Part shown: positions 34,541 to 44,004 of the stretch, piece after piece
Position numbering within the stretch: position 1 is the stretch's first letter
Layout of the letters: each line of letters starts with the position of its first letter
DNA from: Rhodanobacteraceae bacterium ZG21-1
Lineage (GTDB): Bacteria > Pseudomonadota > Gammaproteobacteria > Xanthomonadales > Rhodanobacteraceae
NCBI GenBank assembly: GCA_021390615.1
Contig: JAJEJU010000025.1
Location: 992,001 to 1,056,000, forward strand
DNA: 64,000 nucleotides
Direction: 5' to 3'
The notes under the pieces: model-generated
The model's database searches: none
What the model was told of the DNA's origin: nothing
What the model saw: the letters and a program-made list of their open reading frames with translations, nothing else
Translations under genes and position numbers: made by a program

Positions 34541-35170
34541 ATGACTCAAAAAGATGGCGCACCGATCAGCTGGCCCGGCAAACCGCTGCCTCGCACGTTC
34601 TTCGACCGGACCGTCACCACGGTGGCGCCGGAGCTGCTCAACAAGATCCTCGCAGCGGCAGATGGCCGCGCCGGGCGCATCGTGGAAGTCGAGGCCTATG
34701 CCGGCGCCATCGATGCCGCGGCGCATACCTACCGAGGCAAGACCCCGCGCAATGCGACCATGTTCGGGCCACCAGGGCATATGTATGTCTACTTCACCTA
34801 CGGCATGCACTGGTGCTGCAACTGCGTATGCGGCCCCGAAGGCGCCGGCTGCGCCGTGCTCATTCGTGCGCTGCAGCCGCTGCATGGGCTCGCGCAGATG
34901 CGCATGGCCCGTCCGCGCATCCTGCGCGATCGCGATCTATGCCGGGGACCGGCCCGCCTGACCCAGGCCATGGGCATCAATCGTGCCCAGGATGGCATCG
35001 ATCTGGTCAGCGCCGATGAAGGTTTTACCGTGCTGGACGACGGCATGGCGCCCCCCAGCCATCTGGTCGGAAGTCCACGTATCGGCATCAGCCGCGCCAA
35101 GGATTTTCCCTGGCGCTGGTGCGTGCCCGGCAACGTCTATGTCTCGGGCAGCACTCCTCAGCAGGCCTGA
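34541..35170 (+). CDS. 3-methyladenine DNA glycosylase (AAG/MPG family)
   Basis: The product is 209 residues. Motifs match human AAG: RIVEVEAYAG with catalytic E51, AHTYRGKTPRNATMFGPPGH, the intercalating-loop region MYVYFTYGMHWCCN, and LCRGPARLTQAMGI near the C-terminus. It excises alkylated purines to start base excision repair. It is translated 19 bp after mug, with GGAA about 8 bases before the ATG. The pairing of two glycosylases suggests joint handling of alkylation or deamination damage. Confidence 0.93.
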   Translation: MTQKDGAPISWPGKPLPRTFFDRTVTTVAPELLNKILAAADGRAGRIVEVEAYAGAIDAAAHTYRGKTPRNATMFGPPGHMYVYFTYGMHWCCNCVCGPEGAGCAVLIRALQPLHGLAQMRMARPRILRDRDLCRGPARLTQAMGINRAQDGIDLVSADEGFTVLDDGMAPPSHLVGSPRIGISRAKDFPWRWCVPGNVYVSGSTPQQA

Positions 35171-35511
35171 GTCTTGCTGCGGCCGCTCAGGCCCTGCCGC
35201 TAAACTCGATGGCTTTCATGGCGAACATGCGCGCCACGCGGTGATCTTCCCTTCACCCATTCATCCATCGAATCAGGCTAAATGCGGCGGGGCAGGCGTC
35301 CAGCCGATCGCGCTGCCCTCATCGGCTGCATGCATGCGATGACTGCTTATGCGTCAGGCAGTGACTGGACCCGCGCGCGTCAGCCTTTCGAGACGCATGC
35401 CACTCCAGGCCTCTCATGACACGCCGCAAGCATTGAGGGCACCGGCTATGACTTTGGCTCCTCGTCCGCCATCGTCGCGCAGATGGGCTCACCCTACCCC
35501 TCGCAGCGCCG
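35171..35511. other. Intergenic region after the glycosylase operon; no gene seen
   Basis: These 341 bp lie between convergent genes. Short plus-strand frames are present but low in complexity. I see no T-rich hairpin or repeat. Confidence 0.5.
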
Positions 35512-35748
35512 CTATGCCTTCCCGGCTTGCCTTCGCTGGCGGAATTCCATGGCCGGCAATCCGCCCCAGCCCCAGTTGTCGAGTTCGACTTCCTCGATCA
35601 CCACGAAGGTGGCGTCGAGCGGCTTGTTGAGCACGTCGCGCAGCAGTTCGCTGACGCCCTTGATCAAAGCGGCCTTTTCCTCCGCCGTGGCGGCGCTGCG
35701 TTCAGGGCTGCTGCCTTCGCGGGTGATCTGGATGGTGACGATGGGCAT
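35512..35748 (-). CDS. 4-oxalocrotonate tautomerase family protein
   Basis: The product is 78 residues and starts MPIVTIQITREG. Once the initiator Met is removed, Pro-1 is the catalytic base of the tautomerase superfamily. The segment TAEEKAALIKGVSELLRDVL is the family helix and VVIEEVELDNWGWGGLPA is the second strand region. It probably isomerises a small unsaturated or keto-enol substrate. It is 59 bp after the SDR gene on the same strand and likely co-transcribed with it. Confidence 0.9.
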   Translation of the reverse strand: MPIVTIQITREGSSPERSAATAEEKAALIKGVSELLRDVLNKPLDATFVVIEEVELDNWGWGGLPAMEFRQRRQAGKA

Positions 35749-35807
35749 GACTGCTTACTCCTCGTGTGGCTTGCGGGGCGAGCCTGTCGCCGCCCCGCGC
35801 GCGGCTG

Positions 35808-36518
35808 TCAGTGGCCGGCGCTCTGGCCGCCGTCGACATGCAGGATTTCGCCGGTGACGAAACCGGCCGTATCGAGATAGATCACCGCATCGACGATGTC
35901 GGACATCTCGCCCATGCGGCCAACCGGATGCAGCGCGGCAAGAAAGCCGTGCGTCTCCGGCGCATGCATCGGCGTCTTGATGACGCCCGGCGACACCGCA
36001 TTCACCCGCACGCCTCGCTTGGCGTATTCGATGGCCAGCGACTTGGTTGCCGCGTTGATGCCGCCCTTGGTCAGCGAAGCCAGTACGGAAGGCACGCCGT
36101 CGATCGCATGATCGGTGAGGCTGGTGGTGATGCTGACGATGTGCCCGCTGCCCTGCTTTTCCATCTCCGCGATGGCGAGCTGGGTGATATGGAAAAAGCC
36201 GTCGAGGTTCACCGCCTGTACGTTGGCATAGTCTTCCGGCGTATAGGCGCCGAACGGCTTGGCCAGGAATACTCCCGCATTGTTCACCAGCGTATCGATG
36301 CGCCCGAAGCGTGCCATCGCCTCGGCCACCAGCTGTTGGGCCACTGCGCGCTGCGAGATATCGCCCGCCACGGCGATGACATCAGGATCCGCCGAGGGCT
36401 TGATCGAGCGCGAATTGGCGATCACCCGGTAGTTGCGATCGCGGAACGCCTGCACCAGCGCGGCGCCGATGCCCTGCGATGCGCCAGTGACGATGGCGAC
36501 TTTCTGTTGACTGTTCAT
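35808..36518 (-). CDS. Short-chain dehydrogenase/reductase lacking the catalytic tyrosine
   Basis: The product is 236 residues with a Rossmann start VAIVTGASQGIGAALVQAF, NNAG at DTLVNNAGVFLAKP, and the C-terminal GEILHVDGGQSAGH. At the catalytic YxxxK position the sequence is VPSVLASLTKGGINAATKSL. The lysine is present but the tyrosine position holds alanine. A subgroup of SDRs with this LASLTKGG form exists as I recall it, so this is not a sequencing slip, but the mechanism must differ or activity may be altered. The start at 36518 fits the family. It is likely co-transcribed with the tautomerase and controlled by the LysR gene upstream. Confidence 0.9.
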   Translation of the reverse strand: MNSQQKVAIVTGASQGIGAALVQAFRDRNYRVIANSRSIKPSADPDVIAVAGDISQRAVAQQLVAEAMARFGRIDTLVNNAGVFLAKPFGAYTPEDYANVQAVNLDGFFHITQLAIAEMEKQGSGHIVSITTSLTDHAIDGVPSVLASLTKGGINAATKSLAIEYAKRGVRVNAVSPGVIKTPMHAPETHGFLAALHPVGRMGEMSDIVDAVIYLDTAGFVTGEILHVDGGQSAGH

Positions 36519-36627
36519 GATGGCTGCCTCTTGTCGATGAAGGAAGATGTGGCCGGCGTCGCGCTGATGCGCCAACACCGCCGACGGCCTTCAATCTACG
36601 AGCAAGCCCTGGAGGATCGAATCCCCG

Positions 36628-37599
36628 TCATCCGGCAGACATTCTTCCGCGCCGCGGTGGAATCGGCGGCTCGGGCAGCGTTTCGGCCTCCTTGGCGAGG
36701 CGTGCAAACTGCGCGCGCAGACGCGGCAGCGCGAAGTCGACGAAGGCACGCACTTTCGGCACCGCTAGACGTCCAAACGGCGATACCAGGTGCACCGGCA
36801 GCGGTGCCGGCTCGGCATCGGCGAGCACGATGCGCAGCAGATCCTGCTTGATCTCCGCAGCCACATGGTAGGACAGCATGCGCGTCACGCCATGCCCTTC
36901 GACGGCCGAGGCCACAGCGGCGCGGATGTTGTTGATGACCAGGCGCGGCGTGAACGACACCATGCGCGGCACCGCAGAGCCGTCCGGCGGCGGGAAACTC
37001 CACGAGCCGCAGCCCATGTGCTCCATCGCGATGATCTGGTGCTTGGCCAGGTCCGCAATCTCTTTCAAGTGCGGATGCGTGGCCAGGTAGCGCGGCGACG
37101 CCACCACGACCCGGCGCACTTCGCCGATGCGATGGGCGACCAGGCTCGAGTCGGCCAGATGCGTGATGCGCAGGGCCAGGTCCATGCCCTCGTCGATCAG
37201 GTTGACCGGGCGCTCCAGCATGTACATGCGCACGCTGACGGTCGGATATTCATTCATGAAGGCGTCGACGATCGGACGCAGCAGCTCCACGCCGGCGAAC
37301 ACCGTCGAGGTGATGGTCAGCGTGCCGCGCGGCACCGAGCGTTCGCCCGCGGCGCTCCGGTCGGCTTCGGCCAGGTCGGCCAGCACCTTCCGGCACGCCG
37401 CGGCATAGCGCTCGCCGGCCTCGCTCAGCTTGATCGAGCGCGTGGTCCGGTGCAGCAGCGGCACGCCGACATGCGCTTCGAGAAAGGCAATGGCCCGGCT
37501 CACCGCTGCGGCCGACCGGCCGGTCTTGCGGCTGGCGCCGGCCAGGCTCCCTTCGTCCAGCGCGGCGACGAAGACTTTCATGGCATCGATACGATCCAT
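36628..37599 (-). CDS. LysR-family transcriptional regulator
   Basis: The product is 323 residues. The helix-turn-helix is MDRIDAMKVFVAALDEGSLA, then SRKTGRSAAAVSRAIAFLEA and PLLHRTTRSIKLSEAGERYA. The effector-binding domain follows (RGTLTITSTVFAGVELLRPI). It belongs to the large CrgA/DhcR-like group. It is 109 bp upstream of, and in the same direction as, the SDR/tautomerase pair, so it may be their regulator or head the same transcript. Confidence 0.92.
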   Translation of the reverse strand: MDRIDAMKVFVAALDEGSLAGASRKTGRSAAAVSRAIAFLEAHVGVPLLHRTTRSIKLSEAGERYAAACRKVLADLAEADRSAAGERSVPRGTLTITSTVFAGVELLRPIVDAFMNEYPTVSVRMYMLERPVNLIDEGMDLALRITHLADSSLVAHRIGEVRRVVVASPRYLATHPHLKEIADLAKHQIIAMEHMGCGSWSFPPPDGSAVPRMVSFTPRLVINNIRAAVASAVEGHGVTRMLSYHVAAEIKQDLLRIVLADAEPAPLPVHLVSPFGRLAVPKVRAFVDFALPRLRAQFARLAKEAETLPEPPIPPRRGRMSAG

Positions 37600-38388
37600 C
37601 AGCGTGGCCTCTCAAGCGCAGTTCGGTGCGCAATGCCGGAGAGTTTGCTACAGCCGGCACGAACAGGGAGAGCGGTCGCTCAACCTTCGTGGCGGGCTCG
37701 TGTCTTCGCGCCGGTCCGTTCCAGCAAGGTTGTGAAGTCGCAGACCCGACGTATCCGGTCGAGTCCAGCCGGCGAATGCCTCGATCATCGACGACAGATA
37801 CAACAGCTCCGCCATTCCCGTGCCTCAGCAAAAAAGGACGCGCCGCATGCCCGTGATCGCCCTGGACCGGATCGCCTTACTCATTCCATCGCTCGTACGA
37901 TGGTGCCGCTCAAACGGCCACACCCGCCTCGCCAGCCATGCGCCGCCTCACCAGCGACGACACGGCGGCGCCGACCGATCCTGCCAAATCTCGGCGGACT
38001 CACCCGCAAACAGCAGGCGTCGCTCGACACCGAACAAAGCCGTCGTCAGACAATGCTCCTCGTCGAAATCCGGCTTCTTCATGCCGCGCAAAATCTGCCG
38101 GCATGAAGGCTCACTTCCGGCTTCGTTCAAAGCAGCGAAAACTCCGCGCAGCGGACGAGCCGGCGGCTTCGGCTTCCAGCAGCATTCCGGCCCGCATCGT
38201 CACGCGATCTATTCGCTTCGCGGGGCGCACAGGATCGCCGGCATGCACAAGGATCGGTGTGCTCATGGCCCACCGATCCCCGGGTGCTCAGCTTGCTCGG
38301 ATGGGGCACATCGTCGACTAGTCGTCGGCGTGCCGTATGGGCGACGCCCGTCGATCCGCGCCATGTGCTTCCCGGCAGTGAAGTGACC
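37600..38388. other. 789-bp region without a recognisable gene
   Basis: A 60-codon minus-strand frame at 37948-38130 (ending LLFAGESAEIWQDRSAPPC) has some protein-like composition but no ribosome site or family. Longer plus-strand frames are arginine- and serine-rich noise. No terminator or repeat was noticed. Confidence 0.45.
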
Positions 38389-39207
38389 TCAGCGCTTATC
38401 CACGAACAAGCCCTGCAGATCGCCGTATCCCATGGCCTCGCTGAAGATGCCCGAGTCGCCGTCGGCAAGAAACTGCCTGGCGAGGCGCTGCACGCTTTGC
38501 CAGGCCACTTGCGCGATGGCGCTGCCCGCACTCAGCCGGCGCACATCCAGGCGCGCCAGTTCTTCGCGCTTGGGCAAGCCGGAGACGGCCATGACATTGA
38601 GCGGCAGCCCGGCCTGTTTGGCGACCGCGCCGATGTGCGCCGCGTCGGCCATGCCGGGGACGAACAGGCCATCCGCGCCGGCAGACTGGTAGATCTTCGC
38701 GCGCGCCAGGGTTTCATCGACCTTCTCGTCGGCGCTTGGCTTCAGGCCTTTGAGGAACACATCGGTACGCACGTTGACGAAGACGTCGAGGCCCTGCGCG
38801 GCGAGCGAGCGCTTGATGGCTTCGATCTTCTTCGCCAGCAGCTCGGGAGCGTCGAGGCCGTCTTCGATATTGATGCCGGCGACGCCTGTGGCGAAGAGCG
38901 GCGCCAAGTTCTTGGCCACGGTGGCGGGGTCGTCGGAGTAGCCGGACTCCGCGTCGACGGTGACCGGCACCGCGACGGCGCGAACGACCTCGGCGGCGCG
39001 CTGCGCAAGGATGGAGGCAGGCAGATGATTGCCGTCCGCATAGCCCAGCGACCATGCAACGCCGGCGCTGGTGGTGGCGACGGCCTGAGCGCCCAGGGCT
39101 TCCACCAGCCGCGCGCTGCCGGCATCCCACGCGTTGGGCAGGATCAGCGGCTGTCCCGGCCTTTCATGCAGGCCCCGGAACGTTGCGACTTTTTCTTTCG
39201 AATGCAT
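38389..39207 (-). CDS. Isocitrate lyase/phosphoenolpyruvate mutase family protein
   Basis: The product is 272 residues. The family pattern is clear: ILPNAWDAGSARLVEALGA, ATTSAGVAWSLGYADG, VPVTVDAESGYSDDP (metal-binding Asp/Glu), AGINIEDGLD, and NVRTDVFLKG. It lacks the KKCGH catalytic cysteine motif of true isocitrate lyase, so it resembles carboxyphosphoenolpyruvate mutase or oxaloacetate-hydrolase-like members. The reaction is uncertain. The ATG at 39207 has a GGAGACACG ribosome site. It appears monocistronic. Confidence 0.9.
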   Translation of the reverse strand: MHSKEKVATFRGLHERPGQPLILPNAWDAGSARLVEALGAQAVATTSAGVAWSLGYADGNHLPASILAQRAAEVVRAVAVPVTVDAESGYSDDPATVAKNLAPLFATGVAGINIEDGLDAPELLAKKIEAIKRSLAAQGLDVFVNVRTDVFLKGLKPSADEKVDETLARAKIYQSAGADGLFVPGMADAAHIGAVAKQAGLPLNVMAVSGLPKREELARLDVRRLSAGSAIAQVAWQSVQRLARQFLADGDSGIFSEAMGYGDLQGLFVDKR

Positions 39208-39331
39208 GACGTGTCTCCGATCTTCGGGTTTCAGTGCGTGCTGCAGGGGATGTGTGGGGAATTTAGCTGCTTTCGGGCCATGCGACCGAGCCGCCGTCGC
39301 CATCCGCATCAGCGTGGCTCGGGGCCATCGC

Positions 39332-40108
39332 TCAGCGTGCAGCGGCTTTCATGCGCTCGATGGTTTCATCGATGGTCCAGACGGCATGGGCCATGAAGCG
39401 ATAGTTGACCATTGCCGCCTGATAGGCGTCGCCCTCGTCGTTGCGCCCGGCGGCGATCGCGTCGCGCACCATCGTGACCTCGAATCCCGCCTCGATCAGG
39501 TCGCGCATATGGCTCCAGGCACCGGCTTCCCACCGGATCGGCCGCGATCGCCTTCTCGATGCGGCGCTGGCGCAATTGCTTGATCACGTCGTTCGATTCG
39601 GCCGAATAAGCTTTGTGCAGCGAAGCATTCGCGGTCTTGTCGTCCATCAGGTATGGCTTGAAACGCTCCGGACAATCCGCCGCCGAGCCGCCGAAGTCTC
39701 CCAGCTCGACCGGGTCCCTGCGGCCGACGAAACCGGCCTGGGAAAGGTAGTCCGCGATGGCTCCGAGCGGCGACACTCGTCGACCGTTCGTGAGGTAGTC
39801 ATCGTGGGGCAGCAGCAAGGCGCGGGGTGGCTGACCTGGAAGTCATGCTGTTTGACTCATTGAAGCAACTGCTCCAGGTGATCGGCGACGCAGTTCTCCT
39901 TCAGCTTGTCCTCGATCATCGGATGGCAGCTTCCGATGTCGGCCAGGCATTCGTCTTGAATATCCGCCTGGACCAAGGCCGTGTGCTGCTGGTCGAGCTG
40001 CACCTTCGGGTTGCCATGCGCGAAGGTAAACATGCTGGGTTTCTCGATCCGCAAGTCTTGAACAGCCTTGGTCCTGCAAGCATTCGTGCGCGGCGAGTGC
40101 CGGATCAC
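39332..40108 (-). pseudogene. Isochorismatase-family cysteine hydrolase, disrupted
   Basis: Three frames together give one recognisable protein. Frame one reads from about 40033 (MFTFAHGNPKVQLDQQHTAL, then DKLKENCVADHLEQLLQ) and stops at TGA 39859-39857, where the reading resumes as VKQHDFQV; a Trp codon there has probably become TGA. A frameshift near 39820 leads to LLLPHDDYLTNGRRVSPLGA and GDFGGSAADCPERFKPYLMD. A second frameshift near 39535 leads to HMRDLIEAGFEVTMVRDAIA and the C-terminus ERMKAAAR. The homologous order is complete, so the gene was intact recently. The 5' limit is uncertain and touches the neighbouring SDR stop. Confidence 0.85.
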
Positions 40109-40905
40109 GACACCTGATAGCGCGCGGCGGGCTTGCTCAGCGAGAGATTCGCGCGCAGGGCCTGGCGCGCGTCGTCGAAGCGATGCCAGTCCGACAGCTC
40201 GGGCAGCGACGGCACGGTGGCGAATTCGCCTTGATCGAGGCCGGCCAGCGCGGCATCGACCACGTCATCGACACTCATCACTATCTCGGCCGGCAGGTTG
40301 TCGATGGCATGGCCGGCAATGTCCCAGAACTCCGTGCGAATGGCGCCAGGCAGCACGGCCTGCACGCGCACGCCCTGGCCGGCCAGCTCGTGCTGCAGCG
40401 ACTGGCTGAAGGCCAGCACGTAGGCCTTGGTCGCGCCATAGACGCCATTGAGCAAGTCCGGAGCCACCGCGACTGCCGACGAAATATTGACGACGGTGCC
40501 GGCGCTGCGCGCCACGAAGCCCGGCACGGCGGCATAAGTGAGGCGAGTCAGCGCGGTCACGTTGATGTCGATCATCGCTTCCATCGTGTCCACATTCGAT
40601 TGCAGCAGCGGCGCCGTCGCGCCGACACCGGCGTTGTTGACTAGCAAGGCCAGCCGCGGCTCGTCACGGATGATCTCTTCCACGTGCCTGAGATCGGCCG
40701 GGTCGGTCAGATCGGCCTGGACCACCTGGATGATGCGACCGGTGGCTCGCGCAAGGCGGTCGCGCAGCTCATCCAGCCTGGCGCGATTGCGGGCGACCAG
40801 GATCAGGTCGTAGCCGCGGCGGGCGAGACGATCGGCGTAAACCAGGCCGATGCCGCCCGAGGCACCGGTGATCAGGGCAATGCCCTTGGAAGAAGGCGTG
40901 GACAT
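40105..40905 (-). CDS. Short-chain dehydrogenase/reductase (DltE-like)
   Basis: The product is 266 residues. The cofactor loop GIALITGASGGIGLVYADRL, NNAG in ALLVNNAGVGATAPL, and an intact YxxxK in NGVYGATKAYVLAFSQSL are present. The serine lies in VVNISSAVAVAP. It probably reduces or oxidises a small carbonyl or alcohol with NAD(P). It diverges from the GlxA-type activator at 41019 across 113 bp, and regulation by that protein is likely. Confidence 0.93.
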   Translation of the reverse strand: MSTPSSKGIALITGASGGIGLVYADRLARRGYDLILVARNRARLDELRDRLARATGRIIQVVQADLTDPADLRHVEEIIRDEPRLALLVNNAGVGATAPLLQSNVDTMEAMIDINVTALTRLTYAAVPGFVARSAGTVVNISSAVAVAPDLLNGVYGATKAYVLAFSQSLQHELAGQGVRVQAVLPGAIRTEFWDIAGHAIDNLPAEIVMSVDDVVDAALAGLDQGEFATVPSLPELSDWHRFDDARQALRANLSLSKPAARYQVS

Positions 40906-40966
40906 GAGCGTGTACTCCAGTTGAGGTCACCGCCACCGGTGACATGGGCTCAATCTAGGCGTACCG

Positions 40967-41005
40967 TATGATGTCGTAAATGTCATATATCCGTCCTTTT
41001 AGGAC
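40967..41005. promoter_or_regulatory. Dyads in the SDR / GlxA-AraC divergent promoter
   Basis: The AT-rich stretch holds TATGATGTCGTAAATGTCATA (outer arms TATGA/TCATA) and GTCCT-TTT-AGGAC. The half-site ATGTC/GACAT recurs three times. These are plausible binding sites for the AraC-type regulator encoded at 41019, 15-50 bp before its ATG. Confidence 0.5.
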
Positions 41006-41018
41006 ATAAGGTGATTCC

Positions 41019-41960
41019 ATGATCCGCGTCGGCATCGTGTTGTATCCGGACTTTCAGCTCATCAGCCTGGCCATGGTCAGCGTGTTCGAGTATGCGAACC
41101 TGTCCCTAGGCAAGCCGCTTTACCAGCTCACCCTCTTGTCCGAGGGCGGCGGCATGGTCAGGGCGTCGGCCGGCGTCGAGATAAACACCGCGCCGTTCGG
41201 CCATGCGCGCTTCGATACCCTGCTGGTGGTCGGGGACTACGACGTGACCGAGACCTCGCCCGCCGTGATCGCCTTCCTGCGCAAGGCCGCACGCCATTCG
41301 CGCCGCCTCGGAGCGACCTGCACCGGGGCATTCAACCTGGCACAGGCGGGATTGCTTGCCGGCAAGCGCGCGACCACCCATTGGTTCCATGCGACCAAGA
41401 TGCGGCGCGAGTATCCGGACGTGAAACTGGAGGAAGACAGCATCTTCGTGCACGACGCCGGTGTGTGGACTTCCGCGGGTGCCACCGCCGGTATCGACCT
41501 GGCGCTGACCCTGGTGGAAGAGGATGCCGGTGCGGAGACGGCCAAGCTGGTGGCCAAGAAGCTGGTGGTGTATCACCGGCGCAGCGGAGGCCAGTCACAG
41601 CATTCGGCGCTGCTGGAAATGCTTCCGCGCACCGACCGCATCCACAAGGCGCTGGCTTACGCGAAGGCCCATCTCGCCAACGAGCTTTCGGTGGAGGAAC
41701 TGGCCGGCGTGGTGCATTTGAGTGCCCGCCAGTTCAGCCGCGCGTTTCGCGACGAGACCGGACAAAGCCCTGCCAAGGCCATCGAGCGCCTGCGCACCGA
41801 GGCCGCGCGATTGATGATCGAGTCGGGCAACGTGCCGATCGAGGTGGTGGCGAAGGACACCGGCTTCGGCGATCCCGACCGCATGCGCCGGGCCTTTCTC
41901 CGCGCCTACGGCCAGCCGCCGCAGGTGATCCGGCGGGCCACGCGTCACGCCGCGGCGTAA
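41019..41960 (+). CDS. GlxA-type AraC-family transcriptional regulator
   Basis: The product is 313 residues. The N-terminal DJ-1/PfpI-like domain (MIRVGIVLYPDFQLISLAMV to about 190) has the nucleophile-elbow region GATCTGAFNLAQAGLLAGKR with a cysteine, and WTSAGATAGIDLALTLVEED. The C-terminal AraC double helix-turn-helix covers about 205-305 (HLANELSVEELAGVVHLSAR, FRDETGQSPAKAIERLR and GFGDPDRMRRAFLRAYGQPP). Such proteins usually activate an adjacent divergent operon, here the SDR gene. Confidence 0.93.
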   Translation: MIRVGIVLYPDFQLISLAMVSVFEYANLSLGKPLYQLTLLSEGGGMVRASAGVEINTAPFGHARFDTLLVVGDYDVTETSPAVIAFLRKAARHSRRLGATCTGAFNLAQAGLLAGKRATTHWFHATKMRREYPDVKLEEDSIFVHDAGVWTSAGATAGIDLALTLVEEDAGAETAKLVAKKLVVYHRRSGGQSQHSALLEMLPRTDRIHKALAYAKAHLANELSVEELAGVVHLSARQFSRAFRDETGQSPAKAIERLRTEAARLMIESGNVPIEVVAKDTGFGDPDRMRRAFLRAYGQPPQVIRRATRHAAA

Positions 41961-42432
41961 TGATGGTGTCCGTCGAAACCAAGCTTGCTTTCATCGAGGC
42001 GAGCTTGCGATCTCCGGCTCGGCTTCGCAGGCGGTCACCGTGAATCAAGCCGACGCACTCCCTCGCGGGGATGACGGCTCCGGCTCAGGTCACGGCAAGG
42101 CGACGACAAGGCCAATCGACGCGCCCGCATATCCTGGCATCGTCTGAAGGCGTGTACAGCCGGCCTGTTCGCACGCCTTCGAACTCGAGCAAGGTGCAGC
42201 CCATGCGCTGTCCGGCGGGCTCGAACTTCTCGTTGCATGGACTGCACGTCCCGGCTTGATCCTGGGAGATGTTGCTTGCCTTTTCACACACTGAATTGCT
42301 CGGCCTACGGCACTAAGCAAAAGCAAAGGCCGCTTCGGGATAGTGGCGGGGCTACGCTCAAGCATCTCTCAATCCGGATCGGCCTATTCGTTGACACTTC
42401 AAGCGCCCGCCCTCGCAAAGCGGAGGGAGCCC
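41961..42432. other. 472-bp spacer before the glucosyltransferase gene
   Basis: Short minus-strand frames around 42085-42365 are not protein-like. No repeat or strong hairpin was seen. The final part (42415-42432) carries the CGGAGGGAG ribosome site of the next gene. Confidence 0.5.
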
Positions 42433-44004
42433 ATGCATGCAGATCAGACGCCACCGGTTCGCCCGGACAACGACCGCGACGTCTTTCTTATTCTGTCGGG
42501 CCTGTATCTGCTGATCCTGTATCCGATCCTGCGCGCGGACCGGTACTACAACGACGACCTGAAGCGGGCGCTCATCGGCCATCAATCCTGGGACGCCGCC
42601 GGCCGGCCCTTGACGACCTTGTTGATGCGGCTGCTGCAATGCTATGGCCGGGCCATGGTGGACATCTCGCCGCTGACGCAGCTGGGGGCGGTCGCGGCTC
42701 TGGCGTGGATCGGCGTGTTGATCGCGCGCAGATACGCCATCGGCTCTTCCTGGATGGCAGCTCTGGCGGCATTTCCGCTCGGCGCGCAGCCGTTCTTTCT
42801 GGAGAACCTGTCCTACAAGTTCGACGCCCTGAGCATGAGCCTCGCGGTGCTTTTCGCCCTGCTCCCCATCCTGACGCAGGACGGGAGCCGGCGTCGATGG
42901 TGGCTCGGCGTGCTGTCCCTGTTTGCCAGCCTGAGCTTCTACCAAGCGGCGATCACCACCTATCTGGTTTTCATCGTCCTGGACTTCGTGCTGGGCCAGC
43001 TCGATGCGCGTACGCCGCGACAACTGGTCATCCGGGCAGGCTTGCAAGTCATGCAAGTCGCGACGGCCATGCTCGGCTATCAAGTCATCATCGGCATCCA
43101 CATTCACGGCTGGGTGAAGAGAAACAGCGAGCCGCTGCATGGCGTCCGGCAATGGCCCATGATCGGCAGCCACTTCGTGGATTTCTACCGCTATATCGGG
43201 AGCAACTTCAGCGAGCAATGGAAGCTGTATTTCATCCCGCTGCTCATTTCATTGCTGCTGCTGCCTGTCAGCATCGGCGTTCGCTACGCGATCGAATCGC
43301 GCCCGGCGCAATCCCGCTGGGCGTGCGCCGCACTTCTGCTCCTGGGCTTGCTGATGCCCTTGGCGCTGCTGGCCTGCGTGCCCGGGCCGATGCTGATTTT
43401 GCTGAAGCCGCTGTTTCTTCCGCGCGAACTGATCGGCTTCGGCGCGCTGTGGTCGTCGCTGCTGATCCTGCTGCAGGCGGCGTTACGCCAATGGCGAGTG
43501 CCCGATCGATGGGGCCTGGCCATCGCCTGGATGCCGGCCCTGGGGATGTGCGTCATCGCGAGCGCCTACGGCAACGCCCTGGGGGAGCAAAAGATCTACG
43601 AGAACCAGATCGCCACTCATCTCGCCGACGACCTGGCCGAACTCAAGGCAGGCCGCGCCATTGATGCCTTCCTGCCGCAGGGATCGGCGGGGCACTCGCC
43701 CGTCACCGCCCACGTCATCGATCAGTTTCCGCTGGTCGACCAGCTCATTCCGGTCTACCTCAACGCAGGCGACCTGTTCCACCTGCACCTGTTCCTCAGG
43801 TACTACATCTCGGGCATCGAGAACATGCAGCTCGACGACAGTCAGGCCAACATGCAGTCAATTTCGAAGATCCAGGCGCAGATCTGCCAGACACCGATAT
43901 CCCACACCACCAGCGCCTATGAGTTGCGGCTCATCGATCGTGTTGCCGTGGTGACCTTCCGTGCCGGAGAGGCTCCATCCTGCAGCCCTGTGCCGCATGG
44001 ATGA
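42433..44004 (+). CDS. GtrII-type glucosyltransferase, integral membrane
   Basis: The product is 523 residues from an ATG with a strong GGAGG site 7 bases upstream. It begins with a short cytosolic tail, then a helix (FLILSGLYLLILYPILRA) and the periplasmic acidic loop YYNDDLKRALIGHQSWDAAG typical of GtrII/GtrIV transferases. About nine further hydrophobic helices and a C-terminal soluble domain follow. GtrII proteins add glucose from bactoprenol-glucose to O-antigen in the periplasm. The partner genes gtrA (flippase) and gtrB (bactoprenol glucosyltransferase) are not next to it, which is unusual. Acceptor and sugar are unknown. Confidence 0.8.
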   Translation: MHADQTPPVRPDNDRDVFLILSGLYLLILYPILRADRYYNDDLKRALIGHQSWDAAGRPLTTLLMRLLQCYGRAMVDISPLTQLGAVAALAWIGVLIARRYAIGSSWMAALAAFPLGAQPFFLENLSYKFDALSMSLAVLFALLPILTQDGSRRRWWLGVLSLFASLSFYQAAITTYLVFIVLDFVLGQLDARTPRQLVIRAGLQVMQVATAMLGYQVIIGIHIHGWVKRNSEPLHGVRQWPMIGSHFVDFYRYIGSNFSEQWKLYFIPLLISLLLLPVSIGVRYAIESRPAQSRWACAALLLLGLLMPLALLACVPGPMLILLKPLFLPRELIGFGALWSSLLILLQAALRQWRVPDRWGLAIAWMPALGMCVIASAYGNALGEQKIYENQIATHLADDLAELKAGRAIDAFLPQGSAGHSPVTAHVIDQFPLVDQLIPVYLNAGDLFHLHLFLRYYISGIENMQLDDSQANMQSISKIQAQICQTPISHTTSAYELRLIDRVAVVTFRAGEAPSCSPVPHG

